From Mycobacterium sp. (GTDB taxonomy: Bacteria; Actinomycetota; Actinomycetes; Mycobacteriales; Mycobacteriaceae), in NCBI RefSeq assembly GCF_029961025.1, contig NZ_JASBVP010000013.1, positions 93,468-157,467 on the forward strand: 64,000 nt of DNA. The letters run 5' to 3'. A model generated the notes under the pieces. It worked only from the letters and a program-made list of their open reading frames with translations. It made no database searches and was not told the origin of the DNA. Positions 1 to 11,252 of the stretch are shown here, piece after piece. How positions within the stretch are numbered: the first letter of the stretch is position 1; every line of letters begins with the position of its first letter. Position numbers and translations under genes: made by a program.

Positions 1-1209
1 CACGCCGTGATCCACCCAGTAGCGCACCACGCGCAGCACTTCGCCATACAAGCCGGCCGGGTCATTGCTGAAGTTCAGCGGATAGATGTCCTGGTATTTC
101 TTGGGTGGATTCTCCGCATAGGCGATGGTGCCGTCGGGCAGTTCGGTGAACCACTGCCGGTGGTCCCGGGCCCAGGGATGATCGGGTGCGCATTGCAGCG
201 CAAGGTCGAGCGCTACCTCCATTCCCAGTTCGCGTGCTGCCGCGACGAACCGGTCGAAATCCTCGATCGTGCCCAGTTGGGGGTGGATAGCATCGTGACC
301 GCCCTCATCGCTGCCGATCGCCCACGGAGAGCCGACATCGCCAGGCGCGGCAGTTACGGCGTTGTTGCGGCCCTTACGGTGGATCTTGCCGATGGGATGA
401 ATCGGCGGCAGATAAACCACGTCGAAACCCATATTGGCGATGCGCGGCAGCGCCGCCGCCGCGGTGGCAAAGGTGCCATGCACCGGATTGCCGTCGGCGT
501 CCCAGCCGCCGGTAGAGCGCGGAAACATCTCGTACCACGCGCCGAAACGCGCCAGGGGCCGATCCACCCAGACGCCGTATTGCTCACCGCGGGTCACCAG
601 TTCGCGCAACGGATAGCGGGCCAGCAGCTCGCCGATCTCAGGTGTCAGCGCCGGCGCGGCCCGGGTCACCGGATCACCCGGCGCGCGCAACGCAGCCGCG
701 GCCGCCAGCAGCGGCTCGCGTTGCGCACGCGGCACCCCGGCGGCGGCGCGCTCGAAGAGCCGGGCACCCACCAGCAGATCGTTGGACAGTTCCGTCTCTC
801 CCTGGCCGGCATCCAGTTTGGCCACCGTCGCGCGGCGCCAGGTGTGGATCGGGTCACCCCACCCGTCGACCCGGAAGGTCCACAATCCAACGCGGTCCGG
901 GATGAACTGGCCATGAAAGACGAAAGGTTCCGCACCCATCGTCATCGGCAGCAGCAGCGGTTTGACACGGAGGTGAGCACCGGGGGCTTCCGGGTCAAGG
1001 ACCGGCACAGCCGGGGTGCCGCGCAGTTCGGGAACTTGCGGGTAGCGTGGCCCCAGATAGCGCACGACCAGGGTCGCCGCAACGGCCTCATGACCTTCCC
1101 GCCATACCGCGGCGCGGACCGGCACGACCTCGCCGACCACCGCTTTGGCGGGGTACTTGCCGCAGGAAACCACGGGCTGGACGTCATCAATCACGATCCG
1201 ACCGGGCAC
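1..1209 (-). CDS. glgE: alpha-1,4-glucan:maltose-1-phosphate maltosyltransferase GlgE (N-terminal part; 3' end off window)
   Basis: GlgE transfers maltose from maltose-1-phosphate onto alpha-glucan in the cytoplasm. The reverse strand reads open from the window edge up to a GTG at 1209, giving about 403 residues of a protein usually near 700 residues. The N-terminus reads [16 protein letters not shown], matching the start of mycobacterial GlgE, and the frame then carries GH13-type segments such as [27 protein letters not shown] and [16 protein letters not shown] close to the edge. An in-frame TAA lies two codons upstream of the GTG, so the start cannot be earlier. A GGAG lies upstream. It is divergent from glgP. 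The C-terminal catalytic half is outside the window, so active-site completeness cannot be judged. Confidence 0.93.
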   Translation of the reverse strand, partial: MPGRIVIDDVQPVVSCGKYPAKAVVGEVVPVRAAVWREGHEAVAATLVVRYLGPRYPQVPELRGTPAVPVLDPEAPGAHLRVKPLLLPMTMGAEPFVFHGQFIPDRVGLWTFRVDGWGDPIHTWRRATVAKLDAGQGETELSNDLLVGARLFERAAAGVPRAQREPLLAAAAALRAPGDPVTRAAPALTPEIGELLARYPLRELVTRGEQYGVWVDRPLARFGAWYEMFPRSTGGWDADGNPVHGTFATAAAALPRIANMGFDVVYLPPIHPIGKIHRKGRNNAVTAAPGDVGSPWAIGSDEGGHDAIHPQLGTIEDFDRFVAAARELGMEVALDLALQCAPDHPWARDHRQWFTELPDGTIAYAENPPKKYQDIYPLNFSNDPAGLYGEVLRVVRYWVDHGV

Positions 1210-1393
1210 CCGTTACTCCGTTCCGTTCCGATTGCCGGGCTCCTCCCGGACCGGGTGACGGCCCACATCGTCGCCGGGGTTTTGCCGTTTTCGTCGCCGC
1301 GACCAACCCGTGCAGTGCTCCTTTGCGACAATCTGTTCCTCGCTGTTTCTCGGCAACACCCGTCCCGCGGTACCCACCGGCGATACCCACCGT

Positions 1394-1418
1394 AGTGCCC
1401 GGGCACTCCGTGAGTGCC
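1394..1418. promoter_or_regulatory. overlapping palindromes in the glgE-glgP divergent promoter region
   Basis: AGTGCCCGGGCACT (1394-1407) is a perfect 14-bp palindrome. Its right arm also pairs with the next arm: GGCACTC (1402-1408), three bases, then GAGTGCC (1412-1418). Three related arms are thus packed in 25 bp between two divergent glucan genes. This would suit a regulator operator or alternative hairpins in the transcript. The rest of the 264-bp gap (1210-1473) shows nothing else except a possible -10 for glgP. Function is inferred from position only. Confidence 0.4.
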
Positions 1419-1459
1419 AAGCAGCCGCTTCGACGCGCTGCGGTGAGCCGAGCCGTCAG

Positions 1460-1465
1460 TAAGGT
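1460..1465 (+). promoter_or_regulatory. candidate -10 element of glgP
   Basis: TAAGGT fits the mycobacterial TANNNT -10 consensus and lies 8 nt before the GTG start of glgP. There is no clear Shine-Dalgarno sequence, so a leaderless transcript is plausible. Confidence 0.35.
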
Positions 1466-1473
1466 AGTGATCC

Positions 1474-4062
1474 GTGAAAGCTCTCCGCCGGTTTACCGTC
1501 CGCGCTCACCTGCCGCAGCGGCTGGCCGCGCTGGATCAGCTGTCGACCAACTTGCGATGGTCCTGGGAGAAGCCGACGCAGGATCTCTTCGCGGCCATCG
1601 ACCCGACGCTATGGGAACAATGCGGCCATGACCCGGTGGCACTGCTGGGCGCGGTGAGCCCCGCCCGGCTCGACGAGTTGGCCGTCGACGCCGATTTCGT
1701 GGCCAGGCTCGACGAATTGGCGGCCGACCTGAACGACTATTTGACCCGTCCGCTCTGGTATCAGCAGCAGGAGCGCGACGGCCTTGCCATGCCCACCGGG
1801 ATCGCCTATTTTTCGATGGAATTCGGGGTGGCCGAGGTGCTGCCCAACTATTCGGGGGGCCTTGGCATCCTCGCCGGAGACCACCTGAAGTCGGCATCCG
1901 ACCTGGGAGTGCCGCTGATCGGGGTGGGACTGTACTACCGCTCCGGGTATTTCCGCCAGTCGCTGAGCGCCGACGGTTGGCAGCGCGAGACATACCCTTC
2001 ACTGGATCCGCAGGGGTTGCCGTTGCGGTTGCTGAGCGACGGCGGCGAGCCGGTGCTGATCGAGCTGGCTTTGCCGGACTCCGCGCAGCTTCGGGCGCGA
2101 ATCTGGGTAGCGCAGGTGGGGAGGGTTCCGTTGCTTTTGTTGGACTCCGACATCCCGGAGAACGAGCACGGCCTGCGCAGTGTCACCGACCGCCTCTACG
2201 GCGGCGACCAGGAGCACCGCATCAAGCAGGAGATCCTGGCCGGTATCGGCGGGGTGCGGGCGATCCGGGCGTTCACCGCCATCGAAGGCCTGCCCGTGCC
2301 TGAGGTGTTCCACATGAACGAGGGGCACGCCGGATTCCTCGGGATCGAACGCATCCGGGAACTGATCACCGAGTCGGGGTTGGATTTCGACACCGCGCTG
2401 GCAGTGGTGCGGTCCAGCACGGTGTTCACCACGCACACCCCGGTGCCGGCCGGCATCGACCGCTTTCCGGTAGAGATGGTTCGACGCTACTTCGACGACA
2501 CCGGGTCAGCTGCGCTGCTGCCCGGTGTGCCGACCGACCGGGTTCTCGCGCTGGGAGCCGAGGATGACCCGGGAACGTTCAATATGGCGCATATGGGTCT
2601 GCGGCTGGCGCAACGGGCCAACGGGGTCTCACGGTTGCACGGCCGGGTGAGCCGGTTCATGTTCAACCAGCTGTGGCGTGGGTTCGACCCCGAGGAGGTG
2701 CCGATCGGGTCGATCACCAACGGCGTGCACGGGCCCACCTGGGCCGCACCGCAGTGGTTGCAGCTGGGGCGTGAACTGGCCGGCTCGGATTCGGCGTTGC
2801 GGGAGCCCGCGGTGTGGCAGCGACTGCAGCAGATCGACCCGGCGCAGCTGTGGAAAATCCGCTCGCAACTGCGAGCGCTGCTGATCGACGATGTTCGGGT
2901 ACGGCTGCGCCGATCCTGGCTGGAGCGGGGCGCGGCCGAGGCTGAATTAGGTTGGATCGCAACGGCATTCGATCCAGAGGTGCTAACAGTCGGGTTCGCG
3001 CGGCGGGTCCCGACGTACAAGCGGCTGACGTTGATGCTGCGGGACCCGTACCGGTTGGAACGGCTGCTGCTCGATGAGGAACGGCCGATTCAGATGATCG
3101 TTGCCGGCAAGTCGCATCCGGCCGACGAGGGCGGTAAGGCGCTGATCCAGCAGGTGGTTCGGTTCGCCGACCGCCCGGAGGTGCGTCATCGCATCGCTTT
3201 TTTGCCCGACTATGACATGTCGATGGCCCGGCTGTTGTACTGGGGCTGCGATGTCTGGCTGAACAACCCGCTGCGCCCTTTGGAGGCGTGCGGCACATCG
3301 GGGATGAAAAGTGCCCTTAACGGCGGGTTGAATCTGTCCATCCGCGATGGCTGGTGGGACGAATGGTACGACGGTGAAAACGGCTGGGAGATACCGTCTG
3401 CCGACGGTGTGATGGCAGAAGACCGTCGGGACGACCTGGAAGCCAGCGCCCTCTATCAGCTGCTGGAGCAGGCGGTGGCACCGAAGTTTTACGAGCGTGA
3501 CGAGCGCGGGGTGCCACCGCGATGGATCGAAATGGTGCGCCACACGCTGCAGGCGCTGGGCCCCAAGGTGTTGGCGTCTCGCATGGTGCGCGAGTATGTC
3601 GAGCAGTACTATCGTCCGGCGGCTCAGTCGCTGCGCAGGACCGTTGGTGCCGGCGCCGACGGTGCCGAGTTCGGACCGGCTCGAGAGCTGGCCGCTTACC
3701 GCCGACGCGTCGAAGAGGCATGGCCGAAAATCCAGATCACCGACGTCGACAGCACCGGACTGCCCGACACGCCGCTGCTGGGGTCGAAGTTGACCCTGAC
3801 CGCGACCGTGCAGCTGGCCGGGCTGCGACCGGATGAGGTGGCGGTGCAGGCGGTGCTGGGCAGGGTGGACGCCAATGATGCGCTTGTGGATCCGGTCACC
3901 GTCGAGATGGCGCACCTGCGCAGCGCCGGTGCCGGCAAAGAGGTCTTCTCGATGACCACAGCGCTGCCGGTAGCCGGGGCGGTCGGTTACACGGTTCGGG
4001 TGCTGCCACAGCACCCACTGCTGGCCGCGCCCAGCGAACTTGGCCTGGTCACCCTGGCATGA
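1474..4062 (+). CDS. glgP: alpha-glucan phosphorylase GlgP
   Basis: GlgP releases glucose-1-phosphate from alpha-1,4-glucan using inorganic phosphate and pyridoxal phosphate in the cytoplasm. The 862-residue protein starts at GTG with MKALRRFTVRAHLP, identical in pattern to the M. tuberculosis Rv1328 start. Characteristic segments are EFGVAEVLPNYSGGLGILAGD near the N-terminus, MNEGHAGFL, and the PLP-lysine region GTSGMKSALNGG with Lys612. Length matches the family. It is divergent from glgE, and its last 14 nt overlap the 3' end of the convergent helicase gene. Regulation may involve the palindromes between glgE and glgP. Confidence 0.97.
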   Translation: MKALRRFTVRAHLPQRLAALDQLSTNLRWSWEKPTQDLFAAIDPTLWEQCGHDPVALLGAVSPARLDELAVDADFVARLDELAADLNDYLTRPLWYQQQERDGLAMPTGIAYFSMEFGVAEVLPNYSGGLGILAGDHLKSASDLGVPLIGVGLYYRSGYFRQSLSADGWQRETYPSLDPQGLPLRLLSDGGEPVLIELALPDSAQLRARIWVAQVGRVPLLLLDSDIPENEHGLRSVTDRLYGGDQEHRIKQEILAGIGGVRAIRAFTAIEGLPVPEVFHMNEGHAGFLGIERIRELITESGLDFDTALAVVRSSTVFTTHTPVPAGIDRFPVEMVRRYFDDTGSAALLPGVPTDRVLALGAEDDPGTFNMAHMGLRLAQRANGVSRLHGRVSRFMFNQLWRGFDPEEVPIGSITNGVHGPTWAAPQWLQLGRELAGSDSALREPAVWQRLQQIDPAQLWKIRSQLRALLIDDVRVRLRRSWLERGAAEAELGWIATAFDPEVLTVGFARRVPTYKRLTLMLRDPYRLERLLLDEERPIQMIVAGKSHPADEGGKALIQQVVRFADRPEVRHRIAFLPDYDMSMARLLYWGCDVWLNNPLRPLEACGTSGMKSALNGGLNLSIRDGWWDEWYDGENGWEIPSADGVMAEDRRDDLEASALYQLLEQAVAPKFYERDERGVPPRWIEMVRHTLQALGPKVLASRMVREYVEQYYRPAAQSLRRTVGAGADGAEFGPARELAAYRRRVEEAWPKIQITDVDSTGLPDTPLLGSKLTLTATVQLAGLRPDEVAVQAVLGRVDANDALVDPVTVEMAHLRSAGAGKEVFSMTTALPVAGAVGYTVRVLPQHPLLAAPSELGLVTLA

Positions 4063-6076
4063 CGTCGAGTGACGCGCGCAGCCGTTGGAGCGCCCTGCGA
4101 ACCTGCGTCGGATCGGTGGTCGGCCAGAACGGCGGCAGTGAGGCGCGCAGGTAACCGCCGTAGCGGGCGGTCACCATTCGGCAGTCAAGCACCGCGATCA
4201 CCCCGCGGTCGCCGACGGTGCGCAGCAGCCGGCCCGCTCCCTGCGCCAGCAGCAGCGCGGCGTGGCTGGCGGCGATCGCCATGAACCCGTTGCCGCCGTG
4301 CGCGGACACCGCACGCTGCCGGGCGCTCAGCAGTGGGTCGTCGGGCCGCGGAAAGGGGATCCGGTCGATGATGACCAGCGACAGCGACGGTCCGGGGACG
4401 TCGATGCCCTGCCACAGCGACAGCGTGCCAAACAGCGAGGTCGCAGGGTCGGCGGCGAACTGATCGATCAGCGCGGCGGTGCTGTCGTCGCCCTGGCACA
4501 GCACCGGGGTGGACAGCCGCTCCCGCATGGCCTCGGCGGTGACGCGGGCCGCCCGCATCGACGAGAACAGTCCCAGCGTGCGCCCCCCGGCCGCGCTGAC
4601 GAGTTCGGCGATTTCGGTGAGCTGCTCAGCGGAGCCGGTGCCGTCAAGGCCCGGAGGCGGCAGGTGGGCGGCGACGTAGAGGATTCCCGCCTTGGCGTGC
4701 TGAAACGGTGAGCCCACGTCGAGTCCCCGCCAGCGCGGGCGGTCCGGCTCCGCGGCGGTCGGTGGGCCGCTGAGACCCCAGGCCGTGGCCATCGCGTCGA
4801 AGGATCCCCCGAGAGCCAGCGTGGCCGAGGTCAACACCGTCGTCGAGCGGGTGAACACCTGGCTGCGCAGCACCCCGGCCACCGACAGCGGCGCCACCCG
4901 CAGCGCGGCCCGTGGCAGATCGTGGCTATCCTCGCGGTCCAGCCAGACCACGTCGCCGCGATCGGGGACCGCGGGGCCAAATGACGCCAAAATGCGTGAC
5001 GCCGTTTCGGAGATTTCGGTAAGGCCGGTGACCGCCTGGGCGCGCGCCGCTGCCGCCGCGGTGTCCGCAGGTGATGTGTCGATCGCCGACCGCGCCGCGC
5101 CCGCAGCGTCGCGCAGCGCGGTGAGGTGCGTCGCCAACGGGTCGCCGAGGCGATCGATGCGGCCGGGAGGCATCTCGTCGATCGCCACGGTGAAGGCCGC
5201 CGACGCCGCTTGCAGCCGTTGGATCAGTTCCGGTTCAACCAGCCGGACGACCCGCCGGGTGGTGACGGCGAGCGCCGTTGGCGTCAACTCCCCGGTGGCC
5301 ACCGCTGTGACGCGGTCCACCAGCTCGTGGGCCTCGTCGACCACCAGCAGCCGGTGCTCGGGCAGCACCGCCGACTCGCTCAGGGCATCGATGGCCAGCA
5401 ACGCGTGGTTGGTGACCACGACGTCGACGGTGAAGGCCCGGTCCCGCGCCCGCTCGGCGAAGCACTGAGCGCCGAACGGGCAGCGAGGGGCGCCCAGACA
5501 TTCCCGCGCCGAGACGCTGACCTGAGCCCAGGCCCGATCCGACACACCGGGCCGCAGATCGTCCCAGTCCCCGGACGCGGTGCTCGACGCCCACGCGGTG
5601 AGCCGCTGCATGTCGCGGACCGACGCGGGGGCCCCGGGCGGCTCAAAGAGCTCATCTTGCGGGTCGTTCCCGGCGTCGGCGTGGTCCGCGGCACCATTGT
5701 GTATCTTGTTCAGGCACAGATAGTTTCGCCGGCCCTTGAGAAGTGCGAACCGGGGCCGGCGGGGCAGCTCATCGGACAGCGCGTCGGCCAGCCGCGGCAG
5801 ATCGCGATCGATGAGTTGGCGCTGTAATGCGATGGTCGCGGTGGACACCACCACCGGCGTGTCGGCCGAGACCGCATGCATGATCGCCGGGACGAGATAC
5901 GCCAGCGACTTGCCGGTGCCGGTCCCGGCCTGGACCACAAGGTGCTCACCGGTGTCGAAGGCGTGCGCGACCGCTTCGGCCATCAACAGTTGGCCGCGGC
6001 GCTCGCTGCCGCCGATCGCGGCCACCGCGGTGGCCAGCAGCCGGGGCACGGACAAATCTGGCGTGGCTTCTCCCAA
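4049..6076 (-). CDS. dinG: DinG/XPD-family ATP-dependent helicase (Rv1329c-like)
   Basis: A superfamily 2 DNA helicase of the DinG/XPD type, 675 residues, that should unwind DNA with ATP. Walker A is GTGTGKS at residues 51-57, the Walker B/DEAH box is VVDEAHELVDR, and cysteines in LCLNK and ECLGAPRCPFGAQCF form the expected iron-sulfur cluster ligands. The C-terminal region has the helicase motifs SLWQGIDVPG and QGAGRLLRT. The chosen start is a TTG at 6076; in-frame alternatives a few codons later cannot be excluded. It lies 12 nt behind pncB on the same strand, so the two are probably cotranscribed. Its 3' end overlaps glgP tail to tail. Confidence 0.92.
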   Translation of the reverse strand: MGEATPDLSVPRLLATAVAAIGGSERRGQLLMAEAVAHAFDTGEHLVVQAGTGTGKSLAYLVPAIMHAVSADTPVVVSTATIALQRQLIDRDLPRLADALSDELPRRPRFALLKGRRNYLCLNKIHNGAADHADAGNDPQDELFEPPGAPASVRDMQRLTAWASSTASGDWDDLRPGVSDRAWAQVSVSARECLGAPRCPFGAQCFAERARDRAFTVDVVVTNHALLAIDALSESAVLPEHRLLVVDEAHELVDRVTAVATGELTPTALAVTTRRVVRLVEPELIQRLQAASAAFTVAIDEMPPGRIDRLGDPLATHLTALRDAAGAARSAIDTSPADTAAAAARAQAVTGLTEISETASRILASFGPAVPDRGDVVWLDREDSHDLPRAALRVAPLSVAGVLRSQVFTRSTTVLTSATLALGGSFDAMATAWGLSGPPTAAEPDRPRWRGLDVGSPFQHAKAGILYVAAHLPPPGLDGTGSAEQLTEIAELVSAAGGRTLGLFSSMRAARVTAEAMRERLSTPVLCQGDDSTAALIDQFAADPATSLFGTLSLWQGIDVPGPSLSLVIIDRIPFPRPDDPLLSARQRAVSAHGGNGFMAIAASHAALLLAQGAGRLLRTVGDRGVIAVLDCRMVTARYGGYLRASLPPFWPTTDPTQVRRALQRLRASLDVMPG

Positions 6077-6088
6077 GTGGCGGCGGTG

Positions 6089-7390
6089 TTATCCGGCGGG
6101 GATGTGCAGTGTCGGGATCGCCGGCTCACCGTGCGACAAGTTCAGACCCTCCCACGGTAGGCTGCGCAAACCGGATTCCACCAGCTTGCGCGCGGCAGTC
6201 AGGTCCACGTCGACCACCGCTCGCCCGGCGCGGACCAGCGGGGTGGTCAACACTCGGTGCGGCTCCGCGACGTCGGGCGGGCGGCCCGCCGGGTGCACGA
6301 TCTCCTCGGTGATGGTGCCGGTGGGACGCGCCAGCCGCAACGCCTCCTTGCGGCCGCCCAGGGACTCTTTGCGGCTGCTGCGCTTCTGCACCGGCCGGCC
6401 GTCCACTTCCACCAGCTTGTACACCATGTTCGCGGTCGGTGCACCCGATCCCGTCACCAGCGCCGTGCCGACCCCATAGCTATCCACCGGCTCGGCGCGC
6501 AGTCCGGCGATGGCGAATTCGTCGAGATCACCGGACACCACAATTTTGGTCTGCGTGGCGCCCAACCGGTCGAGCTGCTCGCGCACCTGACGGGCCAGCA
6601 CCCCCAACTCGCCGGAATCAATGCGCACCGCGCCGAGTGCGGTTCCGGCGGCCGCTACGGCGTTGGCCACCCCGGTTGTCACGTCGTAGGTGTCCACCAG
6701 CAGCGTGGTGTTGGGGCCCAGCGCGTCGACCTGCGCACGAAACGCGGCCAGCTCGTCAGGTCCGTCGGCGCGGGTGTGCAGCAAGGTGAACGCATGGGCG
6801 GCGGTGCCCTCCGCCGGAACGCCATATCGGCGCTGGGCCTCCAGGTTGGACGACCCGGCGAAGCCGGCGATATAGGCCGCACGGGCCGCCGCAACGGCGG
6901 CCCGCTCGTGCGTGCGCCTAGAGCCCATCTCGATGAGCGGGCGGCCGTGGGCGGCACTGACCATACGGGCCGCCGCTGAGGCGATGGCGCTATCGTGGTT
7001 AAAGATCGACAGCGCCAGGGTTTCCAGCACCACACATTCGGCGAAACTGCCGTGCACCGAAAGCACGGGCGATCCGGGGAAATACAGTTCCCCCTCCAGG
7101 TAACCGTCGACGTCGCCGCGAAACTGAAAATCCCGCAGATACGCCAGCGTTTCCCGGTCGAGGAATTCGGCCAGCATGTCCAGAGCGACGTCGTCGAACC
7201 GGAATTCCGGCAGCACTTCCAAAAACCGGCCGGTGCCGGCGACCACGCCATAACGGCGCCCTTCGGGCAGGCGGCGGGCGAACAGCTCGAAGGTGGTCCG
7301 GCGATTTGCGGTGCCGTCGCGCAGCGCCGCCGCGAGCATGGTCAGCTCGTACTTGTCGGTCAGCAGCCCGACAGGAGACGAGTCGTGCAC
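6089..7390 (-). CDS. pncB: nicotinate phosphoribosyltransferase PncB
   Basis: PncB makes nicotinate mononucleotide from nicotinate and PRPP in NAD salvage. From the GTG at 7390 the product is 433 residues and begins [18 protein letters not shown], matching the conserved [10 protein letters not shown] start of the family. A longer open frame exists upstream but would overlap clpS and has no homologous sequence. Family segments include [13 protein letters not shown] (phosphorylatable His region), [28 protein letters not shown] and VSGDLDEF. It is divergent from clpS and upstream of the helicase gene in the same transcript. Confidence 0.93.
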   Translation of the reverse strand: MHDSSPVGLLTDKYELTMLAAALRDGTANRRTTFELFARRLPEGRRYGVVAGTGRFLEVLPEFRFDDVALDMLAEFLDRETLAYLRDFQFRGDVDGYLEGELYFPGSPVLSVHGSFAECVVLETLALSIFNHDSAIASAAARMVSAAHGRPLIEMGSRRTHERAAVAAARAAYIAGFAGSSNLEAQRRYGVPAEGTAAHAFTLLHTRADGPDELAAFRAQVDALGPNTTLLVDTYDVTTGVANAVAAAGTALGAVRIDSGELGVLARQVREQLDRLGATQTKIVVSGDLDEFAIAGLRAEPVDSYGVGTALVTGSGAPTANMVYKLVEVDGRPVQKRSSRKESLGGRKEALRLARPTGTITEEIVHPAGRPPDVAEPHRVLTTPLVRAGRAVVDVDLTAARKLVESGLRSLPWEGLNLSHGEPAIPTLHIPAG

Positions 7391-7424
7391 AGCGCAACGG
7401 TATCGGGCGCGGCAACCCGCCCGG

Positions 7425-7430
7425 TATCCT
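7425..7430 (+). promoter_or_regulatory. candidate -10 element of clpS
   Basis: TATCCT matches TANNNT and ends 6 nt before the ATG of clpS, which would place the transcription start on the ATG itself (leaderless). A GGAG lies between but is too close to the ATG to be a good ribosome binding site. Confidence 0.4.
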
Positions 7431-7436
7431 GGAGTC

Positions 7437-7739
7437 ATGGTTGCCTCAGCGCCTACCAAGCCCGACACCACCGGGCAACGGCATGTCGATGCGGGCGATG
7501 CCACGGCAGGTCCGTGGGTCACCATCGTGTGGGACGATCCCATCAACCTGATGAGCTATGTGACATATGTCTTCCAGAAGCTGTTCGGCTACAGCGAGCC
7601 GCACGCCACCAAGCTGATGCTGCAGGTGCACAACGAAGGCAAGGCCGTGGTGTCGTCGGGCAGTCGGGAGGCCATGGAAGTCGACGTGTCCAGGCTGCAT
7701 GCCGCCGGGTTGTGGGCAACGATGCAGCAGGACCGATAG
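7437..7739 (+). CDS. clpS: ATP-dependent Clp protease adaptor ClpS
   Basis: ClpS hands N-degron substrates to the ClpC/ClpP protease. The 100-residue protein contains the family core [16 protein letters not shown] and [16 protein letters not shown], plus VHNEGKAVV. The start is set at the ATG giving MVASAPTKP, which matches the M. tuberculosis Rv1331 start; an open frame extends 48 codons upstream but runs back through the divergent pncB. The neighbour downstream is the DUF2017 gene usual at this locus. Confidence 0.96.
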   Translation: MVASAPTKPDTTGQRHVDAGDATAGPWVTIVWDDPINLMSYVTYVFQKLFGYSEPHATKLMLQVHNEGKAVVSSGSREAMEVDVSRLHAAGLWATMQQDR

Positions 7740-7764
7740 CTCTCAAAGGACTTTCGGGATCGCC

Positions 7765-8337
7765 GTGCGCAAGTGGAAGCGGGTCGAGACGGCCGAGGGC
7801 CCCCGCTTTCGATCCGCATTGGACCCGCACGAGGCGGCGTTGCTCAAGACCATGGTCGGCTCGTTGATCGCCATGCTCGACGAGCGGGAGTCGTCCGCGC
7901 CCCCGGACGAACTCGAGCAGATCACCGGCCTACACACCGGAAACGCCGAACCGCCCAGCGACGCGACACTACGCCGGTTGCTACCTGATTTCCACAAGGC
8001 CGACGGTTCGGAGAACACCGATAGCCTGAACGCCGCGCTGCGCAGCCTGCATGAGCCGGAGATCATTGACGCCAAACGTGTTGCCGCACAACAGTTATTG
8101 GACTCCGTCCCGGACGCTGGCGGCCGGTTCGAGCTGACCGAGGAAGGCGCGAACGCCTGGATCGCCGCGGTCAACGACGTCCGGCTGGCGCTGGGCACCA
8201 TGCTGGGCGTCGGCCCCGACGGGCCGGAGCGGCTGCCCGACGGCCATCCGCTGGCTGCGCATCTCGAGGTGTATCAGTGGCTGACCGTCTTGCAGGAATA
8301 CCTAGTATTGGCGTTGATGGGTAAGCCTGCCCGATGA
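7765..8337 (+). CDS. DUF2017 family protein (Rv1332-like)
   Basis: A 190-residue cytoplasmic protein of unknown function that sits directly after clpS in actinobacteria. The start is set at GTG 7765 (VRKWKRVETAEGPRFRSAL), which matches the mycobacterial family N-terminus; the frame is open further upstream into the end of clpS but that part has no family resemblance. No transmembrane segment or catalytic motif is visible. The constant link with clpS suggests a role near protein turnover, but this is only contextual. Its stop lies just before the peptidase gene start. Confidence 0.85.
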   Translation: MRKWKRVETAEGPRFRSALDPHEAALLKTMVGSLIAMLDERESSAPPDELEQITGLHTGNAEPPSDATLRRLLPDFHKADGSENTDSLNAALRSLHEPEIIDAKRVAAQQLLDSVPDAGGRFELTEEGANAWIAAVNDVRLALGTMLGVGPDGPERLPDGHPLAAHLEVYQWLTVLQEYLVLALMGKPAR

Positions 8338-8344
8338 ATTGCCT

Positions 8345-9385
8345 ATGAATTCCATCACCGACGTAGGGGGCATCCTCGTCGGCCACTTTCAGCAACTGGA
8401 CCCCGATGTCACCATGGGCAGCGGTTGGGCGACGGGCGTCACCGTGGTGTTGGCTCCGCCTGGCACGGTGGGTGCCGTCGATTCCCGAGGCGGCGCTCCC
8501 GGCAGCCGGGAGACCGATCTGCTCGACCCCGCCAACACCGTGCGATACGTCGATGCGGTGCTGATCGCCGGCGGCAGTGCCTACGGGCTGGCGGCCGCGG
8601 ACGGCGTCATGCGCTGGTTGGAGGAACGCGCTCGCGGTGTCGCGCTGGCCGGCGGGGTAGTCCCCATCGTGCCGGCCGCGGTGATCTTCGATCTGGATGT
8701 CGGTGCCTGGAAGCGGCGGCCGACCGCCGAGTTCGGGTACGCGGCCTGCGAGGCGGCGGGGGTGGACATTGCCGTCGGGACGGTCGGTGCGGGGGTGGGC
8801 GCCCGCGCCGGCGCGCTTAAGGGCGGTGTCGGGACCGCGTCGGCGACGCTGGAGTGTGGGGTCACCGTCGGCGCACTCGCCGCGGTGAACTGTGCGGGCG
8901 ACGTCATCGACCGGGCTACCGGCCTGCCGTGGCTGGCGTACCTGGTCGACGAGTTCGGGCTGATACCGCCGCCGGCCGAGCAAATCGCCGCGCTGGCGCG
9001 GCTGAAAACCCCATCAAGCTTGCTGAACACGACGGTGGCGGTGGTGGCCACCGACGCCGTGCTCAGTCCGTCCGGGTGCCGGCAGGTCGCCAGTGCCGCC
9101 CACGACGGACTGGCCCGGGCGATCCGGCCGGCACACACCCCCGTCGACGGCGATATGGTGTTCGCGCTGGCCACCGGCGCCGTCGCCGGGGCGCCGTCGG
9201 CTATCGAGACGCCGGCGGCATTTTCTCCCGAGACGGCGCTGCTGAGCGCGGTCGCCGCGGCGGCGGCCGACTGCCTGGCCCGTGCCGTGCTGGCCGGTGT
9301 GCTCACCGCCGAGTCAGTGGCCGGAATACCGACGTATCGCGGCATGTTGCCGGGAGCGTTCGAGCAACCGAAGGGAAACCGGTGA
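8345..9385 (+). CDS. P1 (DmpA/NylC-like) family peptidase
   Basis: A 346-residue N-terminal-nucleophile hydrolase of the DmpA/NylC family, as M. tuberculosis Rv1333. Family proteins cut themselves between Asn and a Thr/Ser, which then becomes the nucleophile; here LLNTTVAVVATDA provides the Asn-Thr cleavage site. Other family segments are ITDVGGILVGH at the N-terminus, VDSRGGAPGSRETDLL, GGSAYGLAAADGVMRWLEE and LKGGVGTAS. The start is the ATG at 8345 (MNSITDVGG); a TTG two codons earlier is possible. Substrate is unknown. It ends two bases before mec. Confidence 0.9.
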   Translation: MNSITDVGGILVGHFQQLDPDVTMGSGWATGVTVVLAPPGTVGAVDSRGGAPGSRETDLLDPANTVRYVDAVLIAGGSAYGLAAADGVMRWLEERARGVALAGGVVPIVPAAVIFDLDVGAWKRRPTAEFGYAACEAAGVDIAVGTVGAGVGARAGALKGGVGTASATLECGVTVGALAAVNCAGDVIDRATGLPWLAYLVDEFGLIPPPAEQIAALARLKTPSSLLNTTVAVVATDAVLSPSGCRQVASAAHDGLARAIRPAHTPVDGDMVFALATGAVAGAPSAIETPAAFSPETALLSAVAAAAADCLARAVLAGVLTAESVAGIPTYRGMLPGAFEQPKGNR

Positions 9386-9386
9386 C

Positions 9387-9832
9387 GTGCTGCTGATTCG
9401 AGCTGATTTGGTGGACGCGATGATCGCACATGCCCGCTCCGACCACCCGGACGAAGCCTGCGGAGTGCTCGCCGGCCCGGAAGGATCCGACCGGCCGGAG
9501 CGCCACATCGCCATGGCGAACGCCGAGCGGTCGCCGACGTTCTACCGGTTCGATTCGGCCGAACAACTCAAGGTGTGGCGTGCCATGGAAGACGCAGGTG
9601 AGGCCCCGATCGTCATCTATCATTCGCACACCGCGACCGAGGCCTACCCGAGCCGGACCGACGTGAGCCTGGCCGCCGAACCGGATGCGCACTATGTGGT
9701 GGTGTCCACCCGAGACCCGGACCGGCCCGAGGTGCGCAGCTTTCGCATCGTCAACGGCACTGTCACCGAAGAGCCGGTCAAGATCGTCAAGCAGTATCAG
9801 AGGCACTATCAGATCAGGGAAGAATCCGAGCC

Positions 9833-9836
<4 letters not shown>
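9387..9836 (+). CDS. mec: CysO-cysteine peptidase Mec (JAMM metalloprotease)
   Basis: Mec releases cysteine from the CysO-cysteine adduct made by CysM. The 149-residue protein has the zinc-binding JAMM motif in YHSHTATEAYPSRTD (His-x-His and Asp), with the upstream glutamate region HPDEACGVLAGPEG. The start is GTG 9387, one base after the preceding TGA stop. The gene overlaps cysO by 4 nt (ATGA) and cysO overlaps cysM the same way, so the three are translationally coupled. In this genome Mec may also be needed to trim CysO, whose C-terminus runs two residues past Gly-Gly. Confidence 0.95.

Positions 9837-11252
<1,416 letters not shown>

Noticed and set aside
7..1395. A 462-codon open frame on the plus strand
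   Set aside because: It is antisense to glgE, whose reverse-strand protein is clearly conserved.
7391..7546. Longer PncB start at 7546
   Set aside because: It would run across the clpS start region and adds residues with no family resemblance.
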